64,000 bases of DNA from Scandinavium hiltneri (lineage in GTDB: Bacteria; Pseudomonadota; Gammaproteobacteria; Enterobacterales; Enterobacteriaceae): contig NZ_JALIGE010000068.1 of the NCBI RefSeq assembly GCF_024764835.1, positions 124,001-188,000 on the forward strand, given 5' to 3'. The position numbers and the translations under genes are program-made. Under the pieces are notes generated by a model that was given only the letters and a program-made list of their open reading frames with translations, ran no database searches and had not been told where the DNA came from. Shown here one piece after another: positions 1-8,320 of this stretch; the first letter of the stretch is position 1; every line of letters begins with the position of its first letter.

Positions 1-1205
1 GTCATAGAGACGTTCGCCATCAGCGTCAGTTTGTTATAAAACGCCGATGCGGTATCTCCGCCAAACGACACCAACAGAATGAACAAGCACACTAGCAGAC
101 ACTGCATCCACATGGCATTCCCGGGCATACCGACTGCATTCAGGCGAGTCATTTTGGCCGGCCACAGCGCCTTCGGCGTCCCCTGAATAATCGCCTTCAG
201 CGGGGAGTAAATCAGCGTGAAAAATGCGCCTGTGTAGGCCAGGAACATCGACAGGCCTGTGATGCGGGCAAACCATACGCCCATCGTGATAGCACCTTCC
301 TGCGACAAATTTAGCGCATGGCCAAAGTTCGACCCGAGGCTGGTCATCAGCACATAGGTAATGTTACCGAGGTTAGTGGAGCGGTTGCTCAGCACGGCCT
401 GCCAGTTGGTGCTTACACCCCACAGGAAAATCGCCAGCGAATAGCCGATGGAAATCACGATAGCGGCGATGATGATGCCTTTGGCGAAGTTCTTTTCCGG
501 GCTCTCGGTTTTATCGACCAGGCCGCCGACAGCTTCAATCCCACCGTAGGCAAAAATGGCAAATACCACAAACGAGAGCATCGACAAGCCGGTCTGATAA
601 CCCGGGTTAGGCGAGGCGGTAAACGCGACCGGCTCGGCAAAATGCCCGCCGTTCAGCGCGAAGATGGCAATACTCACCGCCAGCAAGACCAGGTTCAGGC
701 ACATCACCGCGATCCCACCCACGGCGGTGATTTTGGCAATTTTATTGATACCTTTTGCGGCCACGAACGTCACCGCCACCATCCACAGAACGGCCAGAAT
801 CCCGACCATCTGAGTTGAACTCAGGCCGATGAATGACCAGGTCTGGGTTTTATCGGCCCCGAACAGAAAAGTCGACAGCGGTACCCAAATCTTCGCCGCG
901 GTGCTGACCATCCACACCACGTAGGAGGAGAACCACATGAAAGTGCCGATAAACGCATAGCGTGGACCGACGCTGTTGTTCATCCAGGAGTAGATCCCGC
1001 CCTCTTCTTTACGAAATGCGGATCCCATTTCCGCCATCATTAGCGCGAAAGGGATGAAGAAGAACAGCGCCGAAAGCAGGTAAAACGGCGTGGCGCTGTA
1101 ACCCATCAAATAAAACGCCGACGGACTGTTGGCGAAGCCAAACACCGACGTGAAAATCATGAGAATGAGGCCTGTCAGACTCATCCTTTTTATACTTTGG
1201 GTCAT
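1..1205 (-). CDS. yjeM: YjeM-like amino acid permease (partial, C-terminus beyond the window)
   Basis: Inner-membrane transporter of the APC (amino acid-polyamine-organocation) superfamily, GadC/YjeM type; the substrate is not established. The first 401 codons are present and the gene runs off the left edge. The translation opens MTQSIKRMSLTGL and continues as a series of hydrophobic membrane segments, with APC-like stretches such as FGFANSPSAFYLMGY and VFAIFAYGGIEAVGGL. An AGGAGG ribosome site lies about 5 bases before the ATG at 1203-1205. It sits downstream of epmA in the same direction, as in E. coli. I am confident of the family and order, not of the substrate. Confidence 0.88.
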   Translation of the reverse strand, partial: MTQSIKRMSLTGLILMIFTSVFGFANSPSAFYLMGYSATPFYLLSALFFFIPFALMMAEMGSAFRKEEGGIYSWMNNSVGPRYAFIGTFMWFSSYVVWMVSTAAKIWVPLSTFLFGADKTQTWSFIGLSSTQMVGILAVLWMVAVTFVAAKGINKIAKITAVGGIAVMCLNLVLLAVSIAIFALNGGHFAEPVAFTASPNPGYQTGLSMLSFVVFAIFAYGGIEAVGGLVDKTESPEKNFAKGIIIAAIVISIGYSLAIFLWGVSTNWQAVLSNRSTNLGNITYVLMTSLGSNFGHALNLSQEGAITMGVWFARITGLSMFLAYTGAFFTLIYSPLKAIIQGTPKALWPAKMTRLNAVGMPGNAMWMQCLLVCLFILLVSFGGDTASAFYNKLTLMANVSM

Positions 1206-1469
1206 TAACCCTCCTGAATCCTGGCGAAAACGAGAATACTTTCAAAGTGATGCCCGTCGAGCCGAACAGAAATGGCGGCGCGGTAAGGTGACAAAATCGG
1301 GCATGATGTCAGGATAATAACGACAAACCAGATAAAAATTGTGACTTTTAGAGCGGGAGTGACACTATCATCTAAGTAACAATGCTGTTACAGATGTAAA
1401 TTCGAGATAAACGTGTGGGGGATTTTAGGCTTTCGCCGCCGGAGGGACCGACGGCGAGTGTCAATCACA

Positions 1470-2447
1470 TCAAGCGCGATCTACCGTAAAAGCAATCACG
1501 TCGCCAATGCTTTGGGCACCCAGTGCCAGCATCACCAGGCGATCGACACCCAGTGCGACGCCGGAGCTGTCCGGCAGGCCTGCGTTGAGCGCGTCCAGCA
1601 GATTAACGTCAATCGGCTGCTGTGGCAGGCCGCGGGCGGCGCGTTTACGGTTGTCCTGCTCGAAACGTTGCTGCTGTTCACGCGCGTCGGTCAGTTCGTG
1701 GAAACCATTCGCCAGCTCAATACCTTTGTAATACACCTCGAAACGTTCCGCCACGCGGTGATCTTCGGTGCTGATCTGCGCCAGCGAAGCCTGGCTTGCC
1801 GGGAAGTGATAGACGAAAGTCGGACGGTCTTTTCCAATATGTGGCTCAACGCCCATGGCGAACAGCAGCTGCAACAGAGTGTCGCGGTCTTCTTCAGTGT
1901 CAGCAATGTTGCTGAGATCGAGTTTCGCCGCCACTTCACGCAGTTGCGCCTTATCCGCCGACAGCGGATCAATTTCCAGATGACGCTGGAAAGCCTGCTG
2001 ATAGGAGAGGCTTTCAGCCGGCTGGCATTCCAGTACCTGCTGCAATAAATCGTCCACTTCGTTGATCAGGCGGTACATGTCGTAATGTGGACGATACCAC
2101 TCGAGCATGGTGAATTCTGGGTTGTGATGACGCCCCATCTCTTCATTACGAAAGCTTCTGCACAACTGGAACACCGGACCACATCCCGCCGCCAGCAGGC
2201 GCTTCATGTGATATTCCGGGCTGGTCATCATGTAGAGATTAATACCCTGAGAATGGCCGGGGCCGACGAAACGCGTCTCAAACGGGACAAGATGAATATC
2301 CGTCACCGTCGCCTGACTCATGCACGGCGTTTCCACCTCCAGCACGCCGCGATCGGTAAAGAAGCGGCGGATTTCCGCCATAATGGCCGCGCGTTTCAAC
2401 AGATTGGGGATGGAGGCGCTCGGCTGCCAGGTGGCCGTTTCGCTCAT
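1470..2447 (-). CDS. epmA: EF-P--(R)-beta-lysine ligase EpmA (PoxA/GenX/YjeA)
   Basis: Cytoplasmic enzyme that activates (R)-beta-lysine with ATP and attaches it to lysine 34 of elongation factor P. It is a class II lysyl-tRNA synthetase catalytic core without the anticodon-binding domain. Visible class II signatures are FRNEE (motif 2), HNPEFTMLEWY, and the C-terminal GVALGVDRLVML (motif 3). I start it at MSETATWQPS (ATG 2445-2447), giving 325 residues like E. coli EpmA, because GGAGAG lies about 7 bases upstream; an in-frame start 21 bases earlier is unlikely. It is divergent from frdA and completes a pathway with efp and epmB, both within the next 7.5 kb. Confidence 0.96.
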   Translation of the reverse strand: MSETATWQPSASIPNLLKRAAIMAEIRRFFTDRGVLEVETPCMSQATVTDIHLVPFETRFVGPGHSQGINLYMMTSPEYHMKRLLAAGCGPVFQLCRSFRNEEMGRHHNPEFTMLEWYRPHYDMYRLINEVDDLLQQVLECQPAESLSYQQAFQRHLEIDPLSADKAQLREVAAKLDLSNIADTEEDRDTLLQLLFAMGVEPHIGKDRPTFVYHFPASQASLAQISTEDHRVAERFEVYYKGIELANGFHELTDAREQQQRFEQDNRKRAARGLPQQPIDVNLLDALNAGLPDSSGVALGVDRLVMLALGAQSIGDVIAFTVDRA

Positions 2448-2607
2448 GCTAAAACTCTCCGAAGACAAACAAAGGCCCGAAGTCTACTCGCAAGCGCCGC
2501 ACGAGACAAATTTTGCCCGGCGAAAACGTCCGTTTATGGCGTAAAGACGTTTCCATGACGGAATTCATCAATTTCGATGATCAATGGCCGAACAGAACAA
2601 CAAAAAA

Positions 2608-2649
2608 ATCGAACGCGTCAAATTTCCCTCGCAACCATACGGATATACT
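2608..2649 (+). promoter_or_regulatory. frdABCD promoter with FNR-like site
   Basis: A degenerate FNR half-site pair (ATCGA, four bases, TCAAA at 2608-2623) is followed by a TATACT -10 box at 2644-2649 and a leader that keeps the E. coli frd wording (AAAGGAGCAGTGGAAT). The arrangement matches the anaerobically induced frd promoter of E. coli. FNR control is inferred from this similarity. Confidence 0.65.
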
Positions 2650-2759
2650 GAGCTACCCATAAAGGAGCAGTGGAATCACGTTCGCAATTGCCGTGCCGAC
2701 TGAGTGAACTACCTTTGGTTAGGTGTGTTGCGAAATAACAACAATTCTGGAGGAATGTC

Positions 2760-4550
2760 GTGCAAACCTTTCATGCCGATCTGGCCGTTATAGGCGCTGG
2801 CGGGGCGGGATTACGGGCTGCAATTGCCGCAGCGCAGGCCAATCCCAACGCAAAAATCGCACTGATTTCAAAAGTCTATCCTATGCGTAGCCATACCGTT
2901 GCCGCTGAAGGCGGTTCTGCGGCGGTCGCTCAGGATCATGACAGCTTTGAGTACCATTTCAACGATACCGTTTCCGGTGGCGATTGGCTCTGTGAGCAGG
3001 ATGTCGTGGACTACTTTGTTCACCATTGCCCGACCGAGATGACCCAGCTTGAACAATGGGGATGTCCGTGGAGCCGCCGTGAAGATGGTTCCGTTAACGT
3101 GCGTCGCTTCGGCGGAATGAAAATTGAGCGTACCTGGTTTGCCGCAGATAAAACCGGCTTCCATATGCTGCACACCCTCTTCCAGACTTCCCTGCAATTC
3201 CCTCAAATTCAACGTTTTGACGAACACTTCGTGCTGGATATTCTGGTCGATGACGGTCAGGCGCGCGGCCTCGTGGCAATGAACATGATGGAAGGCGAGC
3301 TGATCCAGATCCGCGCCAATGCAGTCGTTATGGCGACGGGCGGTGCCGGCCGCGTTTATCGCTACAACACCAACGGCGGCATCGTCACCGGTGACGGCAT
3401 GGGCATGGCGCTGAGCCACGGCGTGCCGCTGCGTGATATGGAGTTCGTCCAGTATCACCCAACCGGTCTACCGGGTTCCGGCATCCTGATGACCGAAGGC
3501 TGCCGCGGCGAAGGCGGTATTCTGGTCAACAAAGACGGCTACCGTTATCTGCAAGATTACGGCATGGGACCAGAAACGCCGCTCGGCGAGCCGAAAAATA
3601 AATACATGGAACTGGGCCCACGCGACAAAGTGTCACAGGCTTTCTGGCACGAATGGCGCAAAGGCAACACTGTCTCCACGCCGCGTGGGGACGTGGTTTA
3701 CCTCGACCTGCGCCATCTCGGTGAGAAAAAACTGCTGGAACGCCTGCCGTTTATCTGCGAACTGGCCAAAGCCTATGTCGGCGTCGACCCGGTGAAAGAA
3801 CCTATTCCGGTGCGTCCAACCGCGCATTACACCATGGGCGGAATTGAAACCGATCAGCAGTGCGAAAGCCGCATCAAGGGCCTTTTTGCCGTGGGGGAAT
3901 GTTCTTCCGTCGGCCTGCACGGTGCAAACCGTCTGGGTTCTAACTCATTAGCAGAACTGGTGGTCTTTGGCCGTATGGCCGGTGAACGCGCGATGGAACG
4001 CGCTTCGACGGCAGGTGAAGCCAACAGCGCGGCGCTGGATGCACAGGTGGTCGATGTCGAAAAACGCCTGAAAGCGCTGGTTAACCAGGAAGGTAATGAG
4101 AACGGGTCGAAGATCCGCGACGAAATGGGCCTGTCGATGGAAGAAGGTTGCGGTATCTACCGTACGCCGGAGCTAATGCAGAAAACCATCGATAAGCTGG
4201 CTGAGTTGCAGGAACGTTTTAAACGCGTGCGCATCACCGACACCTCGAGCGTGTTCAACACCGATTTGCTGTACACCATCGAGCTGGGCCACGGCCTGAA
4301 CGTTGCCGAATGTATGGCGCATTCCGCCCTCGCGCGTAAAGAGTCCCGTGGGGCGCATCAGCGTCTGGACGAAGGCTGCACTGAGCGTGATGACGTTAAC
4401 TTCCTCAAGCATACCCTTGCTTTCCGCGATGCAGATGGCACGACGCGCCTCGAGTACAGCGACGTGAAGATTACCACTCTGCCACCTGCGAAACGCGTTT
4501 ACGGTGGAGAAGCGGAAGCTGCCGATAAGAAGGAGACGGCAAATGGCTGA
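2760..4550 (+). CDS. frdA: Fumarate reductase flavoprotein subunit FrdA
   Basis: Catalytic subunit of the menaquinol:fumarate reductase on the cytoplasmic face of the inner membrane, used in anaerobic fumarate respiration. The N-terminus has the FAD dinucleotide-binding motif GAGGAGLRAA, followed by SHTVAAEGG, whose histidine (residue 45 here) carries covalent FAD. The active-site region includes HPTGLPGSG and RPTAHYTMGG, and LHGANRLGSNSLAE is the conserved late FAD motif. The start is GTG at 2760 preceded by GGAGGA, exactly as in E. coli; length is 596 against 602 residues. It is the first gene of frdABCD and overlaps frdB by 8 bases. Confidence 0.98.
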   Translation: MQTFHADLAVIGAGGAGLRAAIAAAQANPNAKIALISKVYPMRSHTVAAEGGSAAVAQDHDSFEYHFNDTVSGGDWLCEQDVVDYFVHHCPTEMTQLEQWGCPWSRREDGSVNVRRFGGMKIERTWFAADKTGFHMLHTLFQTSLQFPQIQRFDEHFVLDILVDDGQARGLVAMNMMEGELIQIRANAVVMATGGAGRVYRYNTNGGIVTGDGMGMALSHGVPLRDMEFVQYHPTGLPGSGILMTEGCRGEGGILVNKDGYRYLQDYGMGPETPLGEPKNKYMELGPRDKVSQAFWHEWRKGNTVSTPRGDVVYLDLRHLGEKKLLERLPFICELAKAYVGVDPVKEPIPVRPTAHYTMGGIETDQQCESRIKGLFAVGECSSVGLHGANRLGSNSLAELVVFGRMAGERAMERASTAGEANSAALDAQVVDVEKRLKALVNQEGNENGSKIRDEMGLSMEEGCGIYRTPELMQKTIDKLAELQERFKRVRITDTSSVFNTDLLYTIELGHGLNVAECMAHSALARKESRGAHQRLDEGCTERDDVNFLKHTLAFRDADGTTRLEYSDVKITTLPPAKRVYGGEAEAADKKETANG

Positions 4551-5277
4551 GGTGAAAAATTTGAAAATCGAGATCGTGCGCTACAACCCGGAATCAGACA
4601 CAGCCCCGCACAGTGCGTTCTATGAAGTGCCTTACGACGAACAAACGTCGTTGCTGGACGCGCTGGGCTATATCAAAGATAACCTTGCGCCAGACCTCAG
4701 CTATCGCTGGTCCTGCCGTATGGCTATCTGCGGTTCCTGCGGCATGATGGTGAACAAGGTGCCGAAACTCGCCTGTAAAACCTTCCTGCGTGAATACGAA
4801 AAAGGGCTGAAGGTCGAAGCGCTGGCGAATTTCCCGATTGAACGCGATCTGGTGGTCGATATGACCCACTTTATCGAAAGTCTGGAAGCCATTAAGCCGT
4901 ACATCATCGGCAATCCGCGTACGCCAGATCAGGGGCCAAACACCCAAACTCCGGCGCAGATGGCGAAATACCATCAGTTCTCCGGCTGCATCAACTGTGG
5001 TCTGTGCTACGCCGCCTGCCCGCAGTTTGGTCTCAACAAAGAGTTTATAGGCCCGGCGGCTATTACGCTGGCGCATCGTTATAACGAAGACAGCCGCGAC
5101 CACGGGAAAAAGGAGCGCATGGCGCAACTGAACGGCAAAAATGGCGTCTGGAGCTGCACCTTTGTCGGCTACTGCTCGGAAGTGTGTCCGAAGCACGTCG
5201 ACCCGGCCGCCGCCATTCAGCAGGGCAAAGTGGAAAGCTCGAAAGACTTTCTTATCGCCACCCTGAAACCACGCTAA
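4543..5277 (+). CDS. frdB: Fumarate reductase iron-sulfur subunit FrdB
   Basis: Electron-transfer subunit that passes electrons from menaquinol to the FrdA flavin through 2Fe-2S, 4Fe-4S and 3Fe-4S clusters. The 2Fe-2S ligands are seen in CRMAICGSCG, the 4Fe-4S set in CINCGLCYAACP, and the last set in CTFVGYCSEVCP. I use the ATG at 4543 (MAEVKNLKIE), which overlaps the end of frdA and gives 244 residues, the E. coli length, instead of an upstream in-frame start inside frdA. An AGGAG site at 4530-4534 supports this start. Confidence 0.97.
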   Translation: MAEVKNLKIEIVRYNPESDTAPHSAFYEVPYDEQTSLLDALGYIKDNLAPDLSYRWSCRMAICGSCGMMVNKVPKLACKTFLREYEKGLKVEALANFPIERDLVVDMTHFIESLEAIKPYIIGNPRTPDQGPNTQTPAQMAKYHQFSGCINCGLCYAACPQFGLNKEFIGPAAITLAHRYNEDSRDHGKKERMAQLNGKNGVWSCTFVGYCSEVCPKHVDPAAAIQQGKVESSKDFLIATLKPR

Positions 5278-5287
5278 GGAGTGCATC

Positions 5288-5683
5288 ATGACGACAAAAC
5301 GCAAACCCTACATGCAGCCGATGACCTCCACATGGTGGAAGAAACTGCCTTTTTATCGCTTTTATATGATTCGTGAAGGGACCGCGGTTCCAACGGTATG
5401 GTTCAGCATCGTGTTGATTTACGGACTGTTCGCACTGAAGCACGGCGCTGAATCCTGGGCGGGCTACGTCGGGTTCCTGCAAAACCCGATTGTGGTGGGG
5501 CTGAATCTGATAACCCTGGCCGCCGCGTTGCTGCATACCAAAACCTGGTTTGAATTAGCGCCAAAAGCCGCCAACGTGATTATCAACGGCGAAAAGTTAG
5601 GGCCAGAGCCGGTTATTAAAGCACTGTGGGGGGTGACGATTGTGGCCACCGCAGTTGTCCTGTTTGTCGCACTGTTCTGGTAA
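5288..5683 (+). CDS. frdC: Fumarate reductase membrane anchor subunit FrdC
   Basis: Membrane anchor that, with FrdD, binds the FrdAB catalytic dimer and menaquinol. It has 131 residues, the E. coli length, with about three hydrophobic helices (around residues 30-50, 65-90 and 110-131). The conserved N-terminus TTKRKPYMQP and the E-Q-type quinone pocket sequence YMIREGT are present. The ATG follows AAGGAG closely after frdB, within one operon. Confidence 0.97.
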   Translation: MTTKRKPYMQPMTSTWWKKLPFYRFYMIREGTAVPTVWFSIVLIYGLFALKHGAESWAGYVGFLQNPIVVGLNLITLAAALLHTKTWFELAPKAANVIINGEKLGPEPVIKALWGVTIVATAVVLFVALFW

Positions 5684-5693
5684 GGAGACCAAG

Positions 5694-6053
5694 ATGATTA
5701 ATCCAAATCCAAAACGTTCGGACGAGCCCGTCTTCTGGGGCCTGTTTGGCGCAGGCGGCATGTGGGGCGCAATCATTGCACCGGTGATGGTGCTGCTGGT
5801 CGGTGTTCTGCTGCCGCTCGGCCTGGCACCGCATGACGCCTTCAGCTACGAACGCGTGCTGTCCTTTGCTCAAAGTTTTATTGGCCGTGCATTCCTGTTT
5901 CTGATGATTGTTCTGCCACTGTGGTGTGGTTTGCACCGCATTCATCACGCCATGCATGACCTGAAAATTCATGTGCCGAATGGCAAATGGGTGTTCTACG
6001 GACTGGCGGCTATTTTGACCGTCATTACACTCGTCGGTGTGATTTTCATTTAA
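5694..6053 (+). CDS. frdD: Fumarate reductase membrane anchor subunit FrdD
   Basis: Second membrane anchor of fumarate reductase. It starts at ATG 5694 (MINPNPKRSDEPVFWG) after AAGGAG and has 119 residues, the family length. Three hydrophobic helices are visible. The HRIHHAMHDLKIH stretch is the conserved cytoplasmic segment between helices. It is the last gene of frdABCD and is followed by a strong hairpin. Confidence 0.97.
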   Translation: MINPNPKRSDEPVFWGLFGAGGMWGAIIAPVMVLLVGVLLPLGLAPHDAFSYERVLSFAQSFIGRAFLFLMIVLPLWCGLHRIHHAMHDLKIHVPNGKWVFYGLAAILTVITLVGVIFI

Positions 6054-6060
6054 AGCTGAG

Positions 6061-6088
6061 ATGCCCGGCACATGCCGGGCATATTTCT
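6061..6088 (+). terminator. frd operon terminator
   Basis: ATGCCCGGCA and TGCCGGGCAT form a 10-base perfect stem at 6061-6082, followed by a short T-rich run. In E. coli the hairpin after frdD doubles as the ampC attenuator; here no ampC follows. Confidence 0.75.
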
Positions 6089-6154
6089 TGTCCCGTCTCG
6101 TACTTTTTTCCCGCCCGGTTCTACACTTACAAGAAAACATGCAAGGACATTACC

Positions 6155-6685
6155 ATGCGTCTGCTGTCCATCATTGCGACTGTTGCTGCTGCATTTTTGC
6201 TTGTTGCTTGTAGTAATCCTGTTCCCCCTCCCGGCGTGACCGTCGTCGCCCCTTTTGATGCCAACCGATACCTCGGCACCTGGTATGAAATCGCCCGTCT
6301 GGACCACAATTTTGAAAAAGGACTGGAGAGGGTCACCGCCACTTATAGCTTGCGCAGTGATAACGGGATTAACGTGCTGAACAAAGGCTACAACCCAGAC
6401 AGGGGAATGTGGCAAAAAACCGATGGCGTGGCTTATTTCACCGGCTCACCGAACAGGGCTGCGATGAAGGTGTCATTCTTCGGCCCGTTCTACGGCGGAT
6501 ACAATATTATTGCGCTGGATAAAGAGTATAAGCATGCGCTGGTCTGTGGACCGGATCGCGATTATTTATGGATCCTCGCCCGCACGCCAACCATTTCCAA
6601 TGAAATGAAGCAGCAGATGCTGGATATCGCGACCCGGCAGGGTTTCCCCGTTCAGAAATTGATTTGGGTGAATCAGACCTATTAA
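6155..6685 (+). CDS. blc: Outer-membrane lipocalin Blc
   Basis: Bacterial lipocalin anchored in the outer membrane, binding lysophospholipids and fatty acids in E. coli. A type II signal peptide ends in a lipobox LVAC (cysteine near residue 20). The lipocalin signature RYLGTWYEIARLD follows, and the barrel ends with GFPVQKLIWVNQT. The ATG at 6155 gives 176 residues (E. coli 177); further upstream starts run into the frd terminator. Its stop overlaps the convergent gdx by 4 bases. Confidence 0.95.
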   Translation: MRLLSIIATVAAAFLLVACSNPVPPPGVTVVAPFDANRYLGTWYEIARLDHNFEKGLERVTATYSLRSDNGINVLNKGYNPDRGMWQKTDGVAYFTGSPNRAAMKVSFFGPFYGGYNIIALDKEYKHALVCGPDRDYLWILARTPTISNEMKQQMLDIATRQGFPVQKLIWVNQTY

Positions 6686-6999
6686 TGCGCGCTGAGTTTC
6701 AGGCCAATGATGCCGCAAACGATCAGCCCCAGGCTGAATATACGGGCGGCACTGGCGGATTCACCGAGCAGAAGGATACCGGTTATCGCCGCACCCACTG
6801 CACCGATACCGGTCCAGATAGCATAAGCCGTGCCGACTGGCAGGGTTTTCATTGCCCATGATAGCAAGGCGATGCTGGCGATCATCGCCGTTGCCGTCAT
6901 GACGCTCGGCACAAGGCGCGTAAAACCGTGGGTATATTTCAGGCCGACGGCCCAGACTACTTCCAGCAGACCGGCAACAACAAGAATTAACCAGGACAT
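6682..6999 (-). CDS. gdx: Guanidinium exporter Gdx (SugE), SMR family
   Basis: Small multidrug resistance family dimeric antiporter of four membrane helices that exports guanidinium in exchange for protons. It has 105 residues like E. coli SugE. The conserved membrane glutamate lies in AGLLEVVWAVGLKYTHGF, and WTGIGAVGAAITGILLLGES is typical of the family. The guanidine-II riboswitch directly upstream supports the guanidinium role over general drug efflux. Confidence 0.96.
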   Translation of the reverse strand: MSWLILVVAGLLEVVWAVGLKYTHGFTRLVPSVMTATAMIASIALLSWAMKTLPVGTAYAIWTGIGAVGAAITGILLLGESASAARIFSLGLIVCGIIGLKLSAH

Positions 7000-7014
7000 T
7001 TTTGACTCCAGATT

Positions 7015-7061
7015 GGGGCCGTCCCCGGTATTGTAGATACGTTTACAGGTCGTCCTGTAAA
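7015..7061 (-). promoter_or_regulatory. Guanidine-II (mini-ykkC) riboswitch controlling gdx
   Basis: On the minus strand two hairpins carry the diagnostic ACGR loops: TTTACAGG-ACGA-CCTGTAAA (7042-7061) and GGGG-ACGG-CCCC (7015-7026). The second hairpin sits just before the gdx ribosome site (TGGAG, 7006-7010). This is the standard guanidine-II layout, where ligand binding by both loops frees the ribosome site. The match is direct from sequence; ligand response is family knowledge. Confidence 0.93.
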
Positions 7062-7256
7062 GTCTTAGAGAATGTTTATTTTAACCGCTGCTTTCGGGGA
7101 TGCAAGTAATTTGGCTTAAGTTGATTTTCCGCGATGATTAGGTGAATTAGGCGCATTTCAATGCGGAGATCGCCTTTTTATGTCGCCGTCACTTTCATTA
7201 TGATGGCCCTCTGTTCCCTTTGCATTCGCAAACTATGAAGCGCTTACCTGGCCTGT

Positions 7257-7838
7257 ATGTATAAAATCCTGATTATTGATCGCTGTTGTTTCAGTCGTCT
7301 CGGACTGGAAACGTGGCTGCAAGCGGTCAATGGCGGTAAATCGTCGTTTCTGATTACCCCTCTGAACAGTTTATTGTTGGCAAAAGCGTATGTGGAAAGC
7401 TGGCAACCGCATCTGGTTATCGCTGATTTCACCTGCTTTCAGCACGATCTTCAGCAGTCACATTTTCTGCCCGCCCTTCTGGCCGTTTGCGAACAACGCA
7501 CGTGCCTGATTCGGCTGCAAAACGAGCCCTTTGTCTTTAAAAACGTGGGAGAAACGCTCGCTAAAAAAGCGCCGCTGGAAACGCTCGGCCAGCGTATTTT
7601 GACAGTGCTGCGCAACGGTCCCGCAATGAATCCGGTGCGTATAGTCACGCCGCTCTTAACGCGTCAGGAAGAGAAAGTATTGTCGTTATGGATGGACGGT
7701 GCCAGCAATCAGACAATTGCCAAGGAAATGCAGATTACCGGCAAAACGGTCTACACCTACAAGCGCAACATTCGCATGAAACTGAAAGTCGAAAATCGAT
7801 TTTCGCCGTTCATTCCCTCAACCGAATGTGTGGAATAA
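7257..7838 (+). CDS. entR: LuxR-type transcriptional regulator, EntR/EcnR-like
   Basis: Protein of 193 residues with a receiver-like N-terminal half lacking obvious phosphorylation residues and a C-terminal LuxR/GerE helix-turn-helix (LTRQEEKVLSLWMDGASNQT, then IAKEM..TGKTVYTYKRNI). The final helix continues MKLKVENRF. A regulator named EntR (EcnR) is reported between the entericidin genes and sugE in Citrobacter freundii. This gene has that position and domain layout, so I give that name; it could instead be another BglJ/YjjQ-like regulator. The start ATG at 7257 has only a weak ribosome site. Confidence 0.72.
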   Translation: MYKILIIDRCCFSRLGLETWLQAVNGGKSSFLITPLNSLLLAKAYVESWQPHLVIADFTCFQHDLQQSHFLPALLAVCEQRTCLIRLQNEPFVFKNVGETLAKKAPLETLGQRILTVLRNGPAMNPVRIVTPLLTRQEEKVLSLWMDGASNQTIAKEMQITGKTVYTYKRNIRMKLKVENRFSPFIPSTECVE

Positions 7839-7861
7839 CGGTACGGCCTGAAACCGTACCG
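7839..7861. terminator. Hairpin between entR and ecnB
   Basis: CGGTACGG, CCTGAAA, CCGTACCG forms an 8-base stem between two convergent genes. There is no clear T-run on either side, so termination is only probable. Confidence 0.45.
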
Positions 7862-7868
7862 AACATCG

Positions 7869-8015
7869 TTAGTTCTGGGCTTTGGTTGCTGCACCTGAAA
7901 TAGCGTTACCGCCATCAGAAATATCCTCCCCCATCCCTTTCGTCGTATTACAGCCCGAAAGCACAGAAGAGAGCACCAGGAGAGTAAAAAACGCAGCAAT
8001 GGTTTTCTTAAGCAT
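7869..8015 (-). CDS. ecnB: Entericidin B lipoprotein
   Basis: Small lipoprotein of 48 residues. It opens MLKKTIAAFFTLLVLSSVLS with a lipobox ending at the cysteine of LSGC, then CNTTKGMGEDISDGGNAIS and a short amphipathic tail ending KAQN. In E. coli EcnB is a stationary-phase bacteriolytic lipoprotein countered by EcnA. Size and sequence match E. coli EcnB closely. It is downstream of ecnA on the same strand. Confidence 0.93.
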   Translation of the reverse strand: MLKKTIAAFFTLLVLSSVLSGCNTTKGMGEDISDGGNAISGAATKAQN

Positions 8016-8124
8016 AATGTCATCCTTTAATTGCCAGTTAATATTCATTATGTAGCAACATAAGCATAGACAAAATCGCCCATCATGGACGAAAACAGCG
8101 CAATTTTAAGACGATGTGAAGTGA

Positions 8125-8259
8125 TTAGCTGGCAGCGTGCGAAATGGAGTTGCCCAGATGCTGGACGTCCTGGCCGAAGCCGCGGAAGGTGTTGCAGCCC
8201 GATAGCAGCGTACCGGTGAACAGAAGTATAAAGAAGAGTTTGAGTAAACGGTTCATCAT
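8125..8259 (-). CDS. ecnA: Entericidin A lipoprotein (antidote partner of EcnB)
   Basis: Small lipoprotein opening MMNRLLKLFFILLFTGTLLS, with lipobox LSGC, then NTFRGFGQDVQHLGNSISHA. The family pairs it with entericidin B. Two adjacent ATG codons (8257-8259 and 8254-8256) are both possible starts; the ribosome site (AGGG) is weak for either. It lies between efp and ecnB as in E. coli. Confidence 0.9.
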   Translation of the reverse strand: MMNRLLKLFFILLFTGTLLSGCNTFRGFGQDVQHLGNSISHAAS

Positions 8260-8273
8260 CCCTGCGCTCTAAG

Positions 8274-8310
8274 AAAAAGTCGGCACGACGGAAGCGGTGC
8301 CGACTTTTTT
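8274..8310 (-). terminator. efp terminator
   Basis: AAAAAGTCGGCAC and GTGCCGACTTTTTT form a long GC stem bordered by A and T runs, so it can terminate on both strands. Its place just after the efp stop makes efp the natural user. Confidence 0.85.
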
Positions 8311-8320
8311 ATAGCATGAA

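Noticed and set aside
1413..2048. Plus-strand open frame opposite epmA
   Set aside because: Antisense to epmA with no supporting features.
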